From NCBI RefSeq assembly GCF_027891095.1, contig NZ_JAQIIO010000004.1, forward strand, positions 186,001 through 250,000: 64,000 bases of DNA, written 5' to 3'. The stretch is from Aliiroseovarius salicola. GTDB lineage: Bacteria > Pseudomonadota > Alphaproteobacteria > Rhodobacterales > Rhodobacteraceae. Below the pieces are notes generated by a model. That model was not told where the DNA came from. It saw only the letters and a program-made list of their open reading frames with translations, and ran no database searches. This document shows, in pieces, positions 9,617 through 19,011 of this stretch. Numbering within the stretch: the first letter of the stretch is position 1; every line of letters starts with the position of its first letter. Both the position numbers and the translations under genes were made by a program.

Positions 9617-10630
9617 ATGTCGACGCAAGGTGCCTATATTTTTGGGTGTGCGGGGCAATCCCTGTCGCGGGCGGAGCGTGATTTTTTCGAACGCAGCCAG
9701 CCTTGGGGGTTCATTCTATTTGCCCGGAATGTTGATAACCCGGATCAACTGCGTGCTCTGACTGCTGACCTGCGTGGGGCGGTTGGGCGGAATGTTCCGA
9801 TCTTCATTGATCAGGAGGGGGGGCGTGTTGCCCGCATGATCGCCCCGCATTGGCGCGAGTGGTTGCCCGCATTGGATCAGGCGCAATTCAACAAACGGGA
9901 TGCAACGCGGGGCATGTTCCTGCGATATCGCCTGATCGCGGATGAGCTTCTCTCAGTTGGCATTGATGGCAATTGCGCACCGGTTGTGGATCTGGCGTTT
10001 GCCGATACACACCCGATTTTGCGAAATCGCTGCCTTGGCGAGGATGTGGTCCATGTGGTTGAACGCGCGCAGGCGGTGGCTCAGGGGCTGATCGAAGGCG
10101 GGGTGCTTCCGGTTGTGAAACATCTTCCCGGTCACGGGCGTGCCACGATGGACAGCCACCAGGAGCTGCCGCATGTCGCAACCAAGGCGCGCGAATTGCA
10201 CCACACTGATTTCCTTGCCTTTGAGGGCGTATCGAACCTACCACTGGGTATGACGGCGCATATTGTTTTTGAGGACATCGACCCTGATGCTCCCGCCACG
10301 CAATCGCCCACCATGATCAACCTCATTCGGGAAGAAATTGGGTTTGGCGGTTTGCTGATGACGGATGACCTTTCAATGCAAGCGCTGGAGGGGCCGCTGA
10401 CCCTGCGCGCGCGTCGGGCCCTAGAAGCGGGCTGCGACATGATCCTGCACTGCAATGGCGATCTTGAAGAAATGCGTGAGGTTGCTGATGCCACCGGTGC
10501 CATGTCTGAAGAGGCCCGTCTGCGTGCCGAAAATGCGCTGACATGGCGCAAATCTCCTGTTCCGGTTGACATTGACGCTTTGGAAGCCGAGTTTCGAAGC
10601 CTGATGACAGGTGAAACAGAAGAGAACTGA
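9617..10630 (+). CDS. nagZ: Beta-N-acetylhexosaminidase NagZ
   Basis: The product is a 337-residue glycoside hydrolase family 3 enzyme. The NagZ signature KHLPGHGRATMDSHQELP lies at about residues 168-185 and includes the mobile-loop catalytic His/Asp pair. The nucleophile Asp is in LLMTDDLSMQAL, at about residue 250. NagZ removes N-acetylglucosamine from anhydromuropeptides in the cytoplasm during wall recycling. ATG 9617 follows AAAGGA. The 31-base distance from the SPOR gene, and the 8-base gap before scpA, support one operon. Confidence 0.95.
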   Translation: MSTQGAYIFGCAGQSLSRAERDFFERSQPWGFILFARNVDNPDQLRALTADLRGAVGRNVPIFIDQEGGRVARMIAPHWREWLPALDQAQFNKRDATRGMFLRYRLIADELLSVGIDGNCAPVVDLAFADTHPILRNRCLGEDVVHVVERAQAVAQGLIEGGVLPVVKHLPGHGRATMDSHQELPHVATKARELHHTDFLAFEGVSNLPLGMTAHIVFEDIDPDAPATQSPTMINLIREEIGFGGLLMTDDLSMQALEGPLTLRARRALEAGCDMILHCNGDLEEMREVADATGAMSEEARLRAENALTWRKSPVPVDIDALEAEFRSLMTGETEEN

Positions 10631-10638
10631 ACGCATAT

Positions 10639-11424
10639 ATGGCGGAGCAGGAAGAATTTGCAGAAGACGTGATATCGGTGACCGACCGTTTGGCGGCGGA
10701 AGCACTGATCATTGACGTCGAGGGGTATGAAGGCCCGCTTGATCTTCTTTTGACCTTGTCGCGCACGCAGAAAGTGGACCTGCGGCAGATCTCGATCCTC
10801 GAACTGGCAGAACAATATCTTGGGTTCGTGGAAAAAGCGCGTCACCTGCGTATTGAACTGGCTGCGGATTACTTGGTCATGGCCGCCTGGCTTGCCTTCC
10901 TGAAATCGCGCCTGTTGCTGCCCCCGGATCCCACCGAAGAAGGACCATCGGGTGAGGAACTTGCCGCTCATCTGGCCTTTCAGCTTGAGCGTTTGCAAGG
11001 GATGCGCGATGCCGCCGCAAAGCTGATGGCGCGCGACCAGTTGGGGCGTGATTTCTTCGCCCGCGGCGTGCCCGAGGATGTCACGCGCATTCGCACCGTA
11101 ACCTACACCGCCACGCTCCTTGATCTTATGCAGGGCTATGCCCGTATTCGCACCAAGGACGAATTCCGTCCTTTCGTAATGGATCGTGAAAGCCTGATGA
11201 CGATGGAGCAGGCGCTGGATCGTATGCGCGAACTGGTGGGCTATGCGGGCGATTGGACCGATCTTTCGTCCTATCTGCCCGAGGGATGGGTGCTGGACGG
11301 TAAACGCCGCCGCTCGGCCACTGCGGCCAATTTTGCGGCCACTCTGGAACTTGCCAAAAGTGGGCTGATCGACATTCGGCAACCTGATACATTTGCGCCG
11401 ATCGAAATTCGCAGGAAATCGTGA
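10639..11424 (+). CDS. scpA: Segregation and condensation protein A
   Basis: The product is a 261-residue ScpA kleisin. The N-terminal SMC-binding segment contains the family motif YEGPLDLLLTLSRTQKVDL (about residues 29-47), and a C-terminal winged helix follows. ScpA links the two heads of the SMC dimer and binds ScpB, and the complex compacts and separates chromosomes. It begins 8 bases after nagZ, and its stop TGA overlaps the scpB ATG. Confidence 0.95.
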   Translation: MAEQEEFAEDVISVTDRLAAEALIIDVEGYEGPLDLLLTLSRTQKVDLRQISILELAEQYLGFVEKARHLRIELAADYLVMAAWLAFLKSRLLLPPDPTEEGPSGEELAAHLAFQLERLQGMRDAAAKLMARDQLGRDFFARGVPEDVTRIRTVTYTATLLDLMQGYARIRTKDEFRPFVMDRESLMTMEQALDRMRELVGYAGDWTDLSSYLPEGWVLDGKRRRSATAANFAATLELAKSGLIDIRQPDTFAPIEIRRKS

Positions 11425-12080
11425 TGAATGAACAAGTGACAGATCTTCAGGAAGAAAGCCTGTTCGAAGCCCCGCCCATGGGGGAACAGGAACGAATGGT
11501 CGAAGCAATCCTGTTTGCTTCGTCAGAGCCGGTCAGCGTGGCAGAACTGGAAAGCCGGATGCCACATGGCTGTGACGCCAGAGAGGCCCTGATACATCTT
11601 GTTAAGCGTTACGAAGGGCGTGGGGTGCAGGTGGTGAAAGTTGGGGACGCATGGGCCATCCGCACCGCCCATGATCTTGGTCATCTGATGCAGAAGGAAA
11701 CGGTCGAGACACGTAAACTCAGTCGTGCCGCCATCGAAACTCTTGCCATTATTGCCTATCACCAGCCGGTCACGCGCGCTGAGATTGAAGAAATCCGGGG
11801 TGTGTCGGTCTCTCGCGGCACCATCGACCAGCTCATTGAAATGGAATGGATCCGGTTTGGCCGGCGACGGATGACACCGGGTCGTCCTGTAACCTTTGTC
11901 GTGACGCCGCATTTCTTGGATCATTTCGGGTTGGAAAGTGCGCGCGACCTACCGGGCCTCAAAGAGCTGCGCGCGGCTGGTCTGCTGGAAAGCCGCCCAC
12001 CACCCGGTATGATGCCAGGCCCCGACAGCGACGAAGAAGAAGAGGCCACCGCCGGACAGTCCGAGCTTTTTGAAGACTGA
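11424..12080 (+). CDS. scpB: Segregation and condensation protein B
   Basis: The product is a 218-residue ScpB with two winged-helix domains. The conserved core AAIETLAIIAYHQPVTRAEI and the following EIRGVSVSRGTIDQLIE are clear in the middle. ScpB dimers bind the kleisin ScpA in the SMC complex. I chose ATG 11424, which shares its A with the scpA stop TGA; a GTG at 11421 is also possible and would add one residue. The C-terminal tail is Pro- and Glu-rich, ending in EEEEATAGQSELFED, and is probably disordered. Confidence 0.95.
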   Translation: MNEQVTDLQEESLFEAPPMGEQERMVEAILFASSEPVSVAELESRMPHGCDAREALIHLVKRYEGRGVQVVKVGDAWAIRTAHDLGHLMQKETVETRKLSRAAIETLAIIAYHQPVTRAEIEEIRGVSVSRGTIDQLIEMEWIRFGRRRMTPGRPVTFVVTPHFLDHFGLESARDLPGLKELRAAGLLESRPPPGMMPGPDSDEEEEATAGQSELFED

Positions 12081-12182
12081 CCTTGGGCAAATGACACTGG
12101 ATAGATAACACGGGGCAAATGGGCCGTGATATTACCACTTTTCTGCGCTATACTGCCCGGCGAGCAGTGATGAGGAACAAAC

Positions 12183-12401
12183 ATGAATATGGACAGAATA
12201 ATCAGCATGGTCATTCGCCGTGTGATTGGCAAGGTGATCAATCGAGGCGTTGACGCCGGCATTGATTATGCGGCGAAACGGAGCGGTCGCTCTGATGCGC
12301 AAGGCGAGATGTCACCTGAAGATCGCAAACGTGCCCAGCAGGCAAAGGGTATGGTGCGAAAGGCCCGGAAAGGCGCACGCGCGGGCCGCAGGCTTTTCTA
12401 A
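12183..12401 (+). CDS. Small basic conserved hypothetical protein
   Basis: The product is a 72-residue protein that I do not recognise. It begins MNMDRIISMVIRRVIGKVIN, an amphipathic basic stretch, and ends in KGMVRKARKGARAGRRLF, rich in Arg and Lys. GAGGAAC stands 5 bases before ATG 12183, and a hairpin with a following T-rich stretch stands 50 bases after the stop, so a complete small transcription unit is credible. The basic tail suggests binding to nucleic acid or acidic lipid head groups, which is inference. It follows scpB by about 100 bases. Confidence 0.7.
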   Translation: MNMDRIISMVIRRVIGKVINRGVDAGIDYAAKRSGRSDAQGEMSPEDRKRAQQAKGMVRKARKGARAGRRLF

Positions 12402-12424
12402 ACAGGCCCATATTCTAATCGAAT

Positions 12425-12474
12425 GTCTCCGGTTTTGGAGACCTCAGAAAACAGGCCAAGAGCCTGCTTTTCTT
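12425..12474 (+). terminator. Terminator after the small basic protein gene
   Basis: Two hairpins lie in a row: GTCTCC-GGTTTT-GGAGAC (12425-12442) and CAGGC-CAAGA-GCCTG (12452-12466), the second followed by CTTTTCTT. The second has the form of an intrinsic terminator for the plus-strand row that ends here. Confidence 0.65.
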
Positions 12475-12524
12475 AAAGAACAGATGGGCTCAGCACTTGT
12501 AGGTGGTGGGCCGCATCTGGTTTA

Positions 12525-13613
12525 TCAGGACTTGAAGTGTTTGGACAGTTTCAGCCCCTGTCCCTGATAGTTCGATTTGATGTCGATCCCGTAAAGCGCC
12601 TCTGGTGTTTGGGACATGCGTTCATAGACCAGACGACCCACCACCTGACCATGCTCAAGAACAAACGGCGCCTCGTGGCAACGTACTTCGAGCACGCCAC
12701 GCGACCCGGACCCTCCTGCCGCATCAAAGCCGAAACCGGGGTCAAAGAACCCGGCATAATGCACGCGGAACTCACCAACCATGGCAAGGTATGGCGCCAT
12801 TTCTGCGGCGCAATGGGGCGGGATGGCAATCGCTTCGCGGCTAACCAGAATGTAGAATGCACCGGGATCAAGAATGATCCGCCCTTCTGTTGTGCGGACT
12901 TCTTCCCAATACTCGGCAGGGTCGTAGTGGTTCAGCTTTGACAGATCCACGACGCCGGAATGACGTTTGGCGCGATACCCCACCAGATCTCCAGAAGCTG
13001 GCTTTAGGTCCACAGAGAACCCCAATCCATCTGAAATCACCGGATCGCCCGACACAATCGGGGTTTCCGCATGGACCGCACGCAGTTCGACGTCGGATAG
13101 AAAGGTGCGTCCCTGACGGAAAATGATCTGGGTAAGTAATTGCCCGGGCTGCGCCACAACAGAAAAGCTCTGCGGACAGATTTCGGCATAAAGCGGCCCT
13201 TCATAGCCGTCGGGCACCCGGTCAAACTCGATCCCCTGATCGGTGATCACCCGGGTCATCATATCGAGCCGTCCGATCGAGGATTTTGCACTGGCCGCGC
13301 CTGTCATGCCTTTGGGCAGCTTAAGGCGTTCCATCAGCGGTACGACATAGACACAGCCTTTTTCCAGGACTGCGCCACCGGTCAGCGCGATTTCGTGCAT
13401 GGTCAGGTCGTCAAGGCGCTCTGCCACAGTACGACCCAGTCCCGGCAGGAAAGACGCGCGGACGCGATAGGCGCGCGCTCCCAGGCGCAGGTCGAGGCTG
13501 GCAGGCTGGATCTGGTCATTCAGGATCGGCGAGGCTGCGGAAATTGCGCCATCGGTGATCAGCTGTCTGATCTGAACATCTGCAAGTACACCGGCTGTGA
13601 TCTCGGCTGTCAT
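12525..13613 (-). CDS. dcd: 2'-deoxycytidine 5'-triphosphate deaminase, long form
   Basis: The product is a 362-residue protein of the long dCTP deaminase group found in alphaproteobacteria. Each half carries features of the trimeric dUTPase/dCTP deaminase fold. In the first half QIQPASLDLRLG and AKSSIGRLDMMTRVITDQG are the substrate-binding and catalytic segments; the second half repeats the fold with HYAGFFDPGFGF and LEVRCHEAPFVLEHGQ. The reaction is dCTP to dUTP with release of ammonia, supplying dTMP synthesis. ATG 13611-13613 follows GGGAGGAA. It is about twice the length of the E. coli enzyme, as the group requires. The tRNA-Pro gene lies directly upstream on the same strand. Confidence 0.9.
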   Translation of the reverse strand: MTAEITAGVLADVQIRQLITDGAISAASPILNDQIQPASLDLRLGARAYRVRASFLPGLGRTVAERLDDLTMHEIALTGGAVLEKGCVYVVPLMERLKLPKGMTGAASAKSSIGRLDMMTRVITDQGIEFDRVPDGYEGPLYAEICPQSFSVVAQPGQLLTQIIFRQGRTFLSDVELRAVHAETPIVSGDPVISDGLGFSVDLKPASGDLVGYRAKRHSGVVDLSKLNHYDPAEYWEEVRTTEGRIILDPGAFYILVSREAIAIPPHCAAEMAPYLAMVGEFRVHYAGFFDPGFGFDAAGGSGSRGVLEVRCHEAPFVLEHGQVVGRLVYERMSQTPEALYGIDIKSNYQGQGLKLSKHFKS

Positions 13614-13647
13614 TGCGTTCCTCCCATCTCTTTCTTGATCCCCGGAT

Positions 13648-13686
13648 ACAAAAACGCCCACCCCAAAGAGGGGCGGGCAGTTTTAT
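13648..13686 (-). terminator. Candidate terminator after tRNA-Pro
   Basis: GCCCACCCC (13655-13663) and GGGGCGGGC (13669-13677) form a stem with one mismatch and a five-base loop. On the minus strand it is followed by TTTTTG. It stands about 50 bases downstream of the tRNA-Pro gene and could end that transcript before dcd. Confidence 0.6.
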
Positions 13687-13730
13687 GCCCCATATCCGAT
13701 CCCGTGCGGGGCGAATAGGGCGGGGTGTTT

Positions 13731-13807
13731 TGGTCGGGCTAGCAGGACTCGAACCTGCGACCTTCCGTCCCCCAGACGGACGCGCTACCAGGCTGCGCCA
13801 TAGCCCG
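13731..13807 (-). tRNA. tRNA-Pro (anticodon GGG)
   Basis: Read on the minus strand this is a 77-base cloverleaf with the CCA end encoded. The acceptor stem is CGGGCTA/TAGCCCG, the D arm contains GCGCAGCCTGGTAGCGC, and the anticodon stem-loop is TCCGT-CTGGGGG-ACGGA with GGG in place. The T arm is GCAGG-TTCGAGT-CCTGC and the discriminator is A. Confidence 0.97.
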
Positions 13808-13890
13808 ACTGAGGCTCTTACATAGTGATTTTCACGGGCGGGGCAAGCCGGAAAACGCAGGAAAACCACCTTGAGCCTCACTTCTTTTCG

Positions 13891-15219
13891 TCAGCCCCGA
13901 CTGCCACGGTTCATCTGGGTGGCAAGCGCATCCAGACGGTCGGCCAATGCTTGCAAGACCGGCAGGTGAGCATTGGTCCCATGTAGCTGCGCTTCGCGTA
14001 GCGCAAGTGTCAGCGGAGCGGGCACGTCAATCTCGCCTTCTTCTGCATCACTGGGGATCTGAGAAATATCTCCTATCAGGGGAGCAGAGACCGGCTCTGT
14101 ATCAAGTTCCTCCGCAACCAAAGGCTCGACATCCTCAGGAAGGGGCTCTTCGGGGACCGGGTCAGCTGCCGGCGGCTCTTCGGGGACGTCCTCCGCATCC
14201 GAATCGTCTCTGCTCTCGATCTCAGGTTCCTCTGCATGCTGGTCGATTGGATCAGGCTCGGAGGTATCCATTTGATCCACCGGGGTGGTGGTATCAGCAG
14301 GGGTGGGTGCGTCAGCAAAGGAAAACAGATCCATCGAACTCGAGGCATCACCCTCTGAGGATGGGGCGTCTGCCATTGGTGGTTGATCTGGTTCCTCAGC
14401 CGTTAGCGCATCATCGGCTAGGGCCTCAGCGTTCTGTGACGAAACATGGTACTCATCCGGTGTCTCATCGGAAGGCTCTGCAGTTGTCTCTGATTTGGCG
14501 TCCGCATCACTTGGGGCAGGGTGCGATGCCAATGTATCGGCAATGGTCGGGCCGTCGTGCGGGATCGGCTCCAGTGGATCGGAAGGTGCATCGGTCAGAT
14601 CATCGCCAACCTCTTCCCCAGTAGAAACTGAGGCGTGTTCTGGCGCTTGCTCTGGCTCTGTTTCAGCCGGCACATCCTCTGCAACAGGCGATGACGCACC
14701 GACAGGATCCGAGGTGCTTTGTGCCGTATCTTGCTGAAGTTCCTCGGTTTCAGCCTGCACAGTTTCACCCTGTCCAGTAAGCTCTGGCTGGGGAACGTCC
14801 TCGGCAGGTGTGGCGTCTTCGCCCTGATGTTCAGCGGTGGCTGTGGGCAAGGCGGTCGCTTCCACAACATTCGTGTCCGGTTCTTCGTGAGCTGCGTCAA
14901 ACGGAACCACATTCGTCGCGGTCGTTTCTCCGATTTCCGAATCAAGCGGTGGCGACATGGCAGCCACATGTTTGACCCCATGTTCCCGCAAAAGCTTTTG
15001 AACACCTCGAATGGTCATGCCATCGTCGTGCAAAAGCTTACGAATGCCCCCCAAAAGTTCCATATCCGTGGGGCGATAATATCGGCGACCGCCTGCGCGT
15101 TTTACGGGTTTGACCTGCGTAAAGCGGCTTTCCCAGAAGCGTAATACATGGGTGGGCACACCAAGCCAGTCGGCCACCTCGCTGATGGTCCGGAAGGCGT
15201 CAGGTGACTTTTTGTCCAT
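13891..15219 (-). CDS. MerR-family regulator with a very long acidic C-terminal tail
   Basis: The product is 442 residues long. Residues 10-78 form a MerR-type winged helix, with the segments [20 protein letters not shown] and [17 protein letters not shown]. From about residue 90 to residue 400 it is a low-complexity region rich in Glu, Asp, Pro, Ala and Thr. The last 40 residues, [18 protein letters not shown] and [17 protein letters not shown], look like a short helical dimerisation segment. Usual MerR proteins are 110-150 residues and carry a ligand pocket after the DNA-binding domain; none is seen here. It lies just downstream of ihfA, a placement I recall in related genomes. Target and ligand are unknown. 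Confidence 0.85.
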   Translation of the reverse strand: MDKKSPDAFRTISEVADWLGVPTHVLRFWESRFTQVKPVKRAGGRRYYRPTDMELLGGIRKLLHDDGMTIRGVQKLLREHGVKHVAAMSPPLDSEIGETTATNVVPFDAAHEEPDTNVVEATALPTATAEHQGEDATPAEDVPQPELTGQGETVQAETEELQQDTAQSTSDPVGASSPVAEDVPAETEPEQAPEHASVSTGEEVGDDLTDAPSDPLEPIPHDGPTIADTLASHPAPSDADAKSETTAEPSDETPDEYHVSSQNAEALADDALTAEEPDQPPMADAPSSEGDASSSMDLFSFADAPTPADTTTPVDQMDTSEPDPIDQHAEEPEIESRDDSDAEDVPEEPPAADPVPEEPLPEDVEPLVAEELDTEPVSAPLIGDISQIPSDAEEGEIDVPAPLTLALREAQLHGTNAHLPVLQALADRLDALATQMNRGSRG

Positions 15220-15284
15220 GGTGATCTACCCGGAATTACAGTGTCAGAAACAAAACAAAAGAACCTGTTCAGGTCTTTGAAAAA

Positions 15285-15587
15285 TCAGCTTTTATTGCCG
15301 ACAGTTACGCGGTCTTTCATGAGGTGGGACGGGCGGAAGGTCAACACGCGGCGGGGGCTGATTGGCACTTCTTCGCCGGTCTTCGGGTTGCGGCCAACAC
15401 GCGCGGCCTTGTCTCGCACCGAGAAGGTTCCAAAGGAAGAGATCTTGACGCTTTCACCTTTGACAAGCGCATCGGACATATGTCCCAGGACGCTTTCAAC
15501 CAGTTGTGCGCTTTCATTGCGTGACAGGCCTACTTCACGAAACACTGCCTCGCTCAGATCCATGCGCGTCAAAGTCTTTTCACTCAT
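15285..15587 (-). CDS. ihfA: Integration host factor subunit alpha
   Basis: The product is a 100-residue IHF/HU-fold protein, [20 protein letters not shown] at the N-terminus and the DNA-bending arm [19 protein letters not shown] (about residues 63-81) with the intercalating Pro. IHF-alpha pairs with IHF-beta to bend DNA at specific sites in replication, recombination and promoter architecture. ATG 15585-15587 gives the family N-terminus; the upstream extension to 15647 is not conserved-looking. It lies between fabH and the MerR gene. Confidence 0.95.
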   Translation of the reverse strand: MSEKTLTRMDLSEAVFREVGLSRNESAQLVESVLGHMSDALVKGESVKISSFGTFSVRDKAARVGRNPKTGEEVPISPRRVLTFRPSHLMKDRVTVGNKS

Positions 15588-15714
15588 TGATTGTCCCCCT
15601 GAAATGTTGTTGGGGTCGAGAATGAGTGCTTTGGGTTTGGCTGTCAATAACCACGTCCAAAATCAAGGGCTTGTGGCGGGAAATGCACCTATGGTTGCCA
15701 ATGGGTAGGGGCTT

Positions 15715-16689
15715 TTACCAGCGCAGTACAACCGCGCCCCAAGCAAGGCCACCACCGATAGCTTCGGTCACCACCAGCTGTCCGTCTTTGATTTTTCCGG
15801 ATTTGCGCCCTTCATAAAGAGCCAATGGGATCGAGGCCGCTGATGTATTGCCGTGATCTTGCAGGGTGACAATAACACGATCCATTGGCACACCCATCTT
15901 CTTGGCGGTGCCCTGGATAATCCGGATATTGGCCTGATGCGGAACGATCCAATCGACGTCATCATCCGTCAGCCCGGCCTTTTCCAGCGCGGTTTCTGCG
16001 GTCTCTGTCAGTTTGCCGACCGCTTGACGGAACAGGAGATTTCCCTGCATGCGCAGATGACCGGAATTTTGAGTGGTCGACACACCGCCATCCACATAGA
16101 GCATCTCGCGCAAGCGACCGTCAGAATTCAGGTCTGCGGACAGGATGCCGCGATCATCATTGGTGCCAGACCCTTCTTGGGCCTCAAGAATCAAGGCACC
16201 GGCGCCGTCACCAAACAGCACGCAGGTCGAGCGGTCGGTCATATCAAGGATGCGCGAAAAGGTTTCGGCTCCGATCACCAGAACCCGCTTGGCCTGACCC
16301 GAAAGGATCAGCGCATTTGCATTGGTCAGGGCAAAGACAAATCCTGCACAGACCGCCTGTACGTCAAACCCATACCCGCGCGTCATGCCCAATTCGTTCT
16401 GGACCATGGTGGCTACAGAGGGGAAGGTCAGGTCAGGGGTCGATGTGGCTAGCACGATCGTGTCGATATCGTCTGCCTCAAGCCCCGCATTCGCAAGGGC
16501 TTCGCGGGCAGCGGCTGCTGCCATCTGAGAGGTGGTTTCCCCCTCAGCGGCAAACCGGCGCCGCTCAATGCCCGACCGCGCCTGAATCCATTCATCGGTC
16601 GTGTCGACAATGCTTTCAAAATACGAGTTTTCTACTACGCGTTCGGGCAGGTAATGCCCGACGCCTTTCACAACCGCGCGAATTGTCAT
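15715..16689 (-). CDS. fabH: Beta-ketoacyl-ACP synthase III
   Basis: The product is a 324-residue FabH. The catalytic Cys sits in VQAVCAGFVFALTNA (about residue 113), the His in VPHQANIRI (about residue 250) and the Asn in HGNTSAASIPLAL (about residue 280). It condenses acetyl-CoA with malonyl-ACP to begin fatty acid synthesis. ATG 16687-16689 overlaps the plsX stop by 4 bases (ATGA), so both are made from one message. Length is normal. Confidence 0.97.
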   Translation of the reverse strand: MTIRAVVKGVGHYLPERVVENSYFESIVDTTDEWIQARSGIERRRFAAEGETTSQMAAAAAREALANAGLEADDIDTIVLATSTPDLTFPSVATMVQNELGMTRGYGFDVQAVCAGFVFALTNANALILSGQAKRVLVIGAETFSRILDMTDRSTCVLFGDGAGALILEAQEGSGTNDDRGILSADLNSDGRLREMLYVDGGVSTTQNSGHLRMQGNLLFRQAVGKLTETAETALEKAGLTDDDVDWIVPHQANIRIIQGTAKKMGVPMDRVIVTLQDHGNTSAASIPLALYEGRKSGKIKDGQLVVTEAIGGGLAWGAVVLRW

Positions 16690-17768
16690 TCTTGCTGCTC
16701 ACCCTTCGTTGACGTCCCATCTTGACGTGGCGTCCCAGAGGATGCAACCCGTGCAGCGAGTTTCTGGTTGAAGCCTGATTGTGACAGGGTAAAGGCCAGT
16801 TTCACTGCAGATGAGATCGCCACTGCATCTGCCCCACCATGGCTTTTTACCACCGTACCGTTCAGGCCCAGAAATACACCGCCATTGGCACGGCGAGGGT
16901 CCATACGCACTTTGAGCCGGCCCAACGAGGCCTTGGCAACAAGGGCAGTCAATTTGGCCATGAACGTCTCGGTAAAGGATTGTCGGATGAAGCCGGCCAT
17001 CAAATCAGCCGTGCCCTCGGCAGTTTTCAACGCGACATTTCCGGTAAACCCGTCGGTGACAATCACGTCCACGCGGTCTGACGGAATGTCGACGCCTTCG
17101 ACAAAACCAACAAATTCAATGTTCGCATTTTCCGCAGCACCGGTGATCAGCTCATGGGCCGATTTCAGGACCGGATGGCCTTTGTGCTCTTCGGTGCCAA
17201 CATTCAGCAATCCGATACGTGGACGGGCAATCCCAAGCCCATTACGAGCATAAGACGCCCCCATCATCGCATATTGCAGAAGGTCGGTGTCTTCGGCGCG
17301 GATGTCCGCCCCGACATCCAGCATGATGTTGAAGCCACCCGGATTGCGCGATGGCCACAGGCAGGCAATTGCTGGGCGGTTGACGCCAGGCAGTTTGCGC
17401 AGCCGAACCATCGACAGAAGCATCAACGCACCGGTGTTGCCACAGCTCACGGCCACATCGGCCTCGTGGTCGCGTACGGCATCAACGGCAGACCACATCG
17501 ATGTGTCTTTACCATTTCGCATCACAAACGAGGGTTTGGCATCCATCGTGACCACTTCTTCGGTGTGACGGATTTCGACCCGGCCTTCTAGGTTCGGTTC
17601 GCGTGTCACCAGTGGTTCGAGGGTAGATTGGTCGCCATGCAGAATGAACCCGATATCCGGGTTCTTGTCTGCAGACAACGCAAGACCGGCAACCACGGCT
17701 GCCGGTCCACGATCGCCGCCCATGGCGTCGACCGAAATAATAATGCGATTAGGGGCGCTATTTGTCAT
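16686..17768 (-). CDS. plsX: Phosphate acyltransferase PlsX
   Basis: The product is a 360-residue PlsX beginning with IIISVDAMGGDRGP. It makes acyl-phosphate from acyl-ACP, the donor for glycerol-3-phosphate acylation by PlsY at the start of phospholipid synthesis. Conserved internal blocks include MLDVGADIRAEDTDLLQYA and IVTDGFTGNVALKTAEG. It stands between rpmF and fabH, the classical order yceD-rpmF-plsX-fabH. Confidence 0.97.
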   Translation of the reverse strand: MTNSAPNRIIISVDAMGGDRGPAAVVAGLALSADKNPDIGFILHGDQSTLEPLVTREPNLEGRVEIRHTEEVVTMDAKPSFVMRNGKDTSMWSAVDAVRDHEADVAVSCGNTGALMLLSMVRLRKLPGVNRPAIACLWPSRNPGGFNIMLDVGADIRAEDTDLLQYAMMGASYARNGLGIARPRIGLLNVGTEEHKGHPVLKSAHELITGAAENANIEFVGFVEGVDIPSDRVDVIVTDGFTGNVALKTAEGTADLMAGFIRQSFTETFMAKLTALVAKASLGRLKVRMDPRRANGGVFLGLNGTVVKSHGGADAVAISSAVKLAFTLSQSGFNQKLAARVASSGTPRQDGTSTKGEQQE

Positions 17769-17854
17769 TCTTTGTCCCTTGGCCTTAAGACCCTGCCTGT
17801 GGGTCCCTGCTTTGGTGACTTTCCTGACATGCCCGCCCCGTCAGGGCAAGAGCC

Positions 17855-18064
17855 TTACGCTGCGTCTTCGTCGTCGAAGTCAGCTTCGCTGGCCACGGCC
17901 ACCACTTCACGATCGTCATAGTGACCGCAGGAGGGGCAGACGTGGTGCGGGCGCTTCAGCTCGCCGCAGTTTGTGCATTCGTTCGGGTTGGCGGCAACCA
18001 GTGCGTCGTGGGCACGACGGTTGTTGCGGCGCGATTTCGAAACTTTGTTCTGTTGGACAGCCAT
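17855..18064 (-). CDS. rpmF: 50S ribosomal protein L32
   Basis: The product is a 69-residue L32. The basic N-terminus [19 protein letters not shown] is followed by a zinc ribbon with four cysteines, [20 protein letters not shown] (residues 28-47), and an acidic tail. It sits in the exit region of the large ribosomal subunit. The order yceD-rpmF-plsX is the common one. Confidence 0.97.
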   Translation of the reverse strand: MAVQQNKVSKSRRNNRRAHDALVAANPNECTNCGELKRPHHVCPSCGHYDDREVVAVASEADFDDEDAA

Positions 18065-18339
18065 CGTCTCAACCTTTGAGTTCGGGGGCGCGGGGCCCGG
18101 GTTTAATCGGGGGCAATCACGCCCATGTTCATGTTCAGTTTCCTGAGTCTCGGCGCGTCATACGCGGTTTCGCGGGCGCTGTCCAACTCATCTTGCAGGA
18201 AAGCCGGGAAAATACTGTTTTTCTGATTTCATGCAAGGGGGCTTGGCTCAAAAAACGGAGGAAAACGCAGGTTCTGAGCGATGTTTGGTGCGAAAAAGGG
18301 GATTTGGTTCAAAATCCCCCGATTCAAGAGGGGTCAGGA

Positions 18340-18921
18340 TCAGGTGCCAGAATCGTCCGACTCGCCCCCGCCAGACAGCTTGTCGCGCAAACCTGCGAGC
18401 CCTGCGAAGGGGCGGGCAGCCTCATCCGTCATCGGCGTCACCCCTCGCTTGGCAAAGTTCTGTTCGGCCAATTCTGCTCCTTCAGCTCGTGGATAAAGCG
18501 GCAGGGACAGGGCAAGGGCTTCTACCGCGACGTCGCCCAGATCGATCACGTCCCCCAGGGGCTCCTGCGTGACGTCTTCGGGCATTTCGATCTCATCACC
18601 TTCGGGATTGACCACCAGCCCGGCGATCCAGTGCCGTTTGATATCTTCCTCGATGCGGGTGGTCACGGGTTCCAACGTCACAACGCACGTCTGCGTGACA
18701 GTCGCCCCCAAATGACCGTCCAGCTTCCAATCCTGTTTGCCAAGTGGTGACAGGGTGCCGGTAAACCGCAGTTTACGCAGGCCAGGCAGATCGATATCTG
18801 CGGCAATGGCGCGGCACTGATCCGCAGTGGGGATAAGTTCAAACGACGTGGTTTCGTTTGAGGCAAGGTCCGCCACGCGCATTGGGTGGCTATAGGGCAG
18901 GGCGTCTTCTTGATGGGTCAT
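18340..18921 (-). CDS. yceD: DUF177 (YceD) family protein
   Basis: The product is a 193-residue YceD-family protein. The core VTQTCVVTLEPVTTRIEEDI (about residues 71-90) carries the conserved Cys and the LEP segment typical of DUF177. Members are linked with 23S rRNA accumulation and are nearly always next to rpmF, as here. ATG 18919-18921 was chosen over the longer frame because the family N-terminus begins with a strand such as LPYSHPMRVADL. About 275 bases lie between it and rpmF, in which I see no gene. Confidence 0.88.
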   Translation of the reverse strand: MTHQEDALPYSHPMRVADLASNETTSFELIPTADQCRAIAADIDLPGLRKLRFTGTLSPLGKQDWKLDGHLGATVTQTCVVTLEPVTTRIEEDIKRHWIAGLVVNPEGDEIEMPEDVTQEPLGDVIDLGDVAVEALALSLPLYPRAEGAELAEQNFAKRGVTPMTDEAARPFAGLAGLRDKLSGGGESDDSGT

Positions 18922-19011
18922 GTTGTATGTTTCTTGAACGTTGAGCAATCCTGAGGTAAGCCGATACGCGAGACAGGTAGATAAAAGCAAGATGCCATAT
19001 TAGGGGGGCTT

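Noticed and set aside
10132-11508. Minus-strand frame of 458 codons antisense to nagZ, scpA and scpB
   Set aside because: The plus-strand genes are certain and tightly coupled; the antisense frame has no family features.
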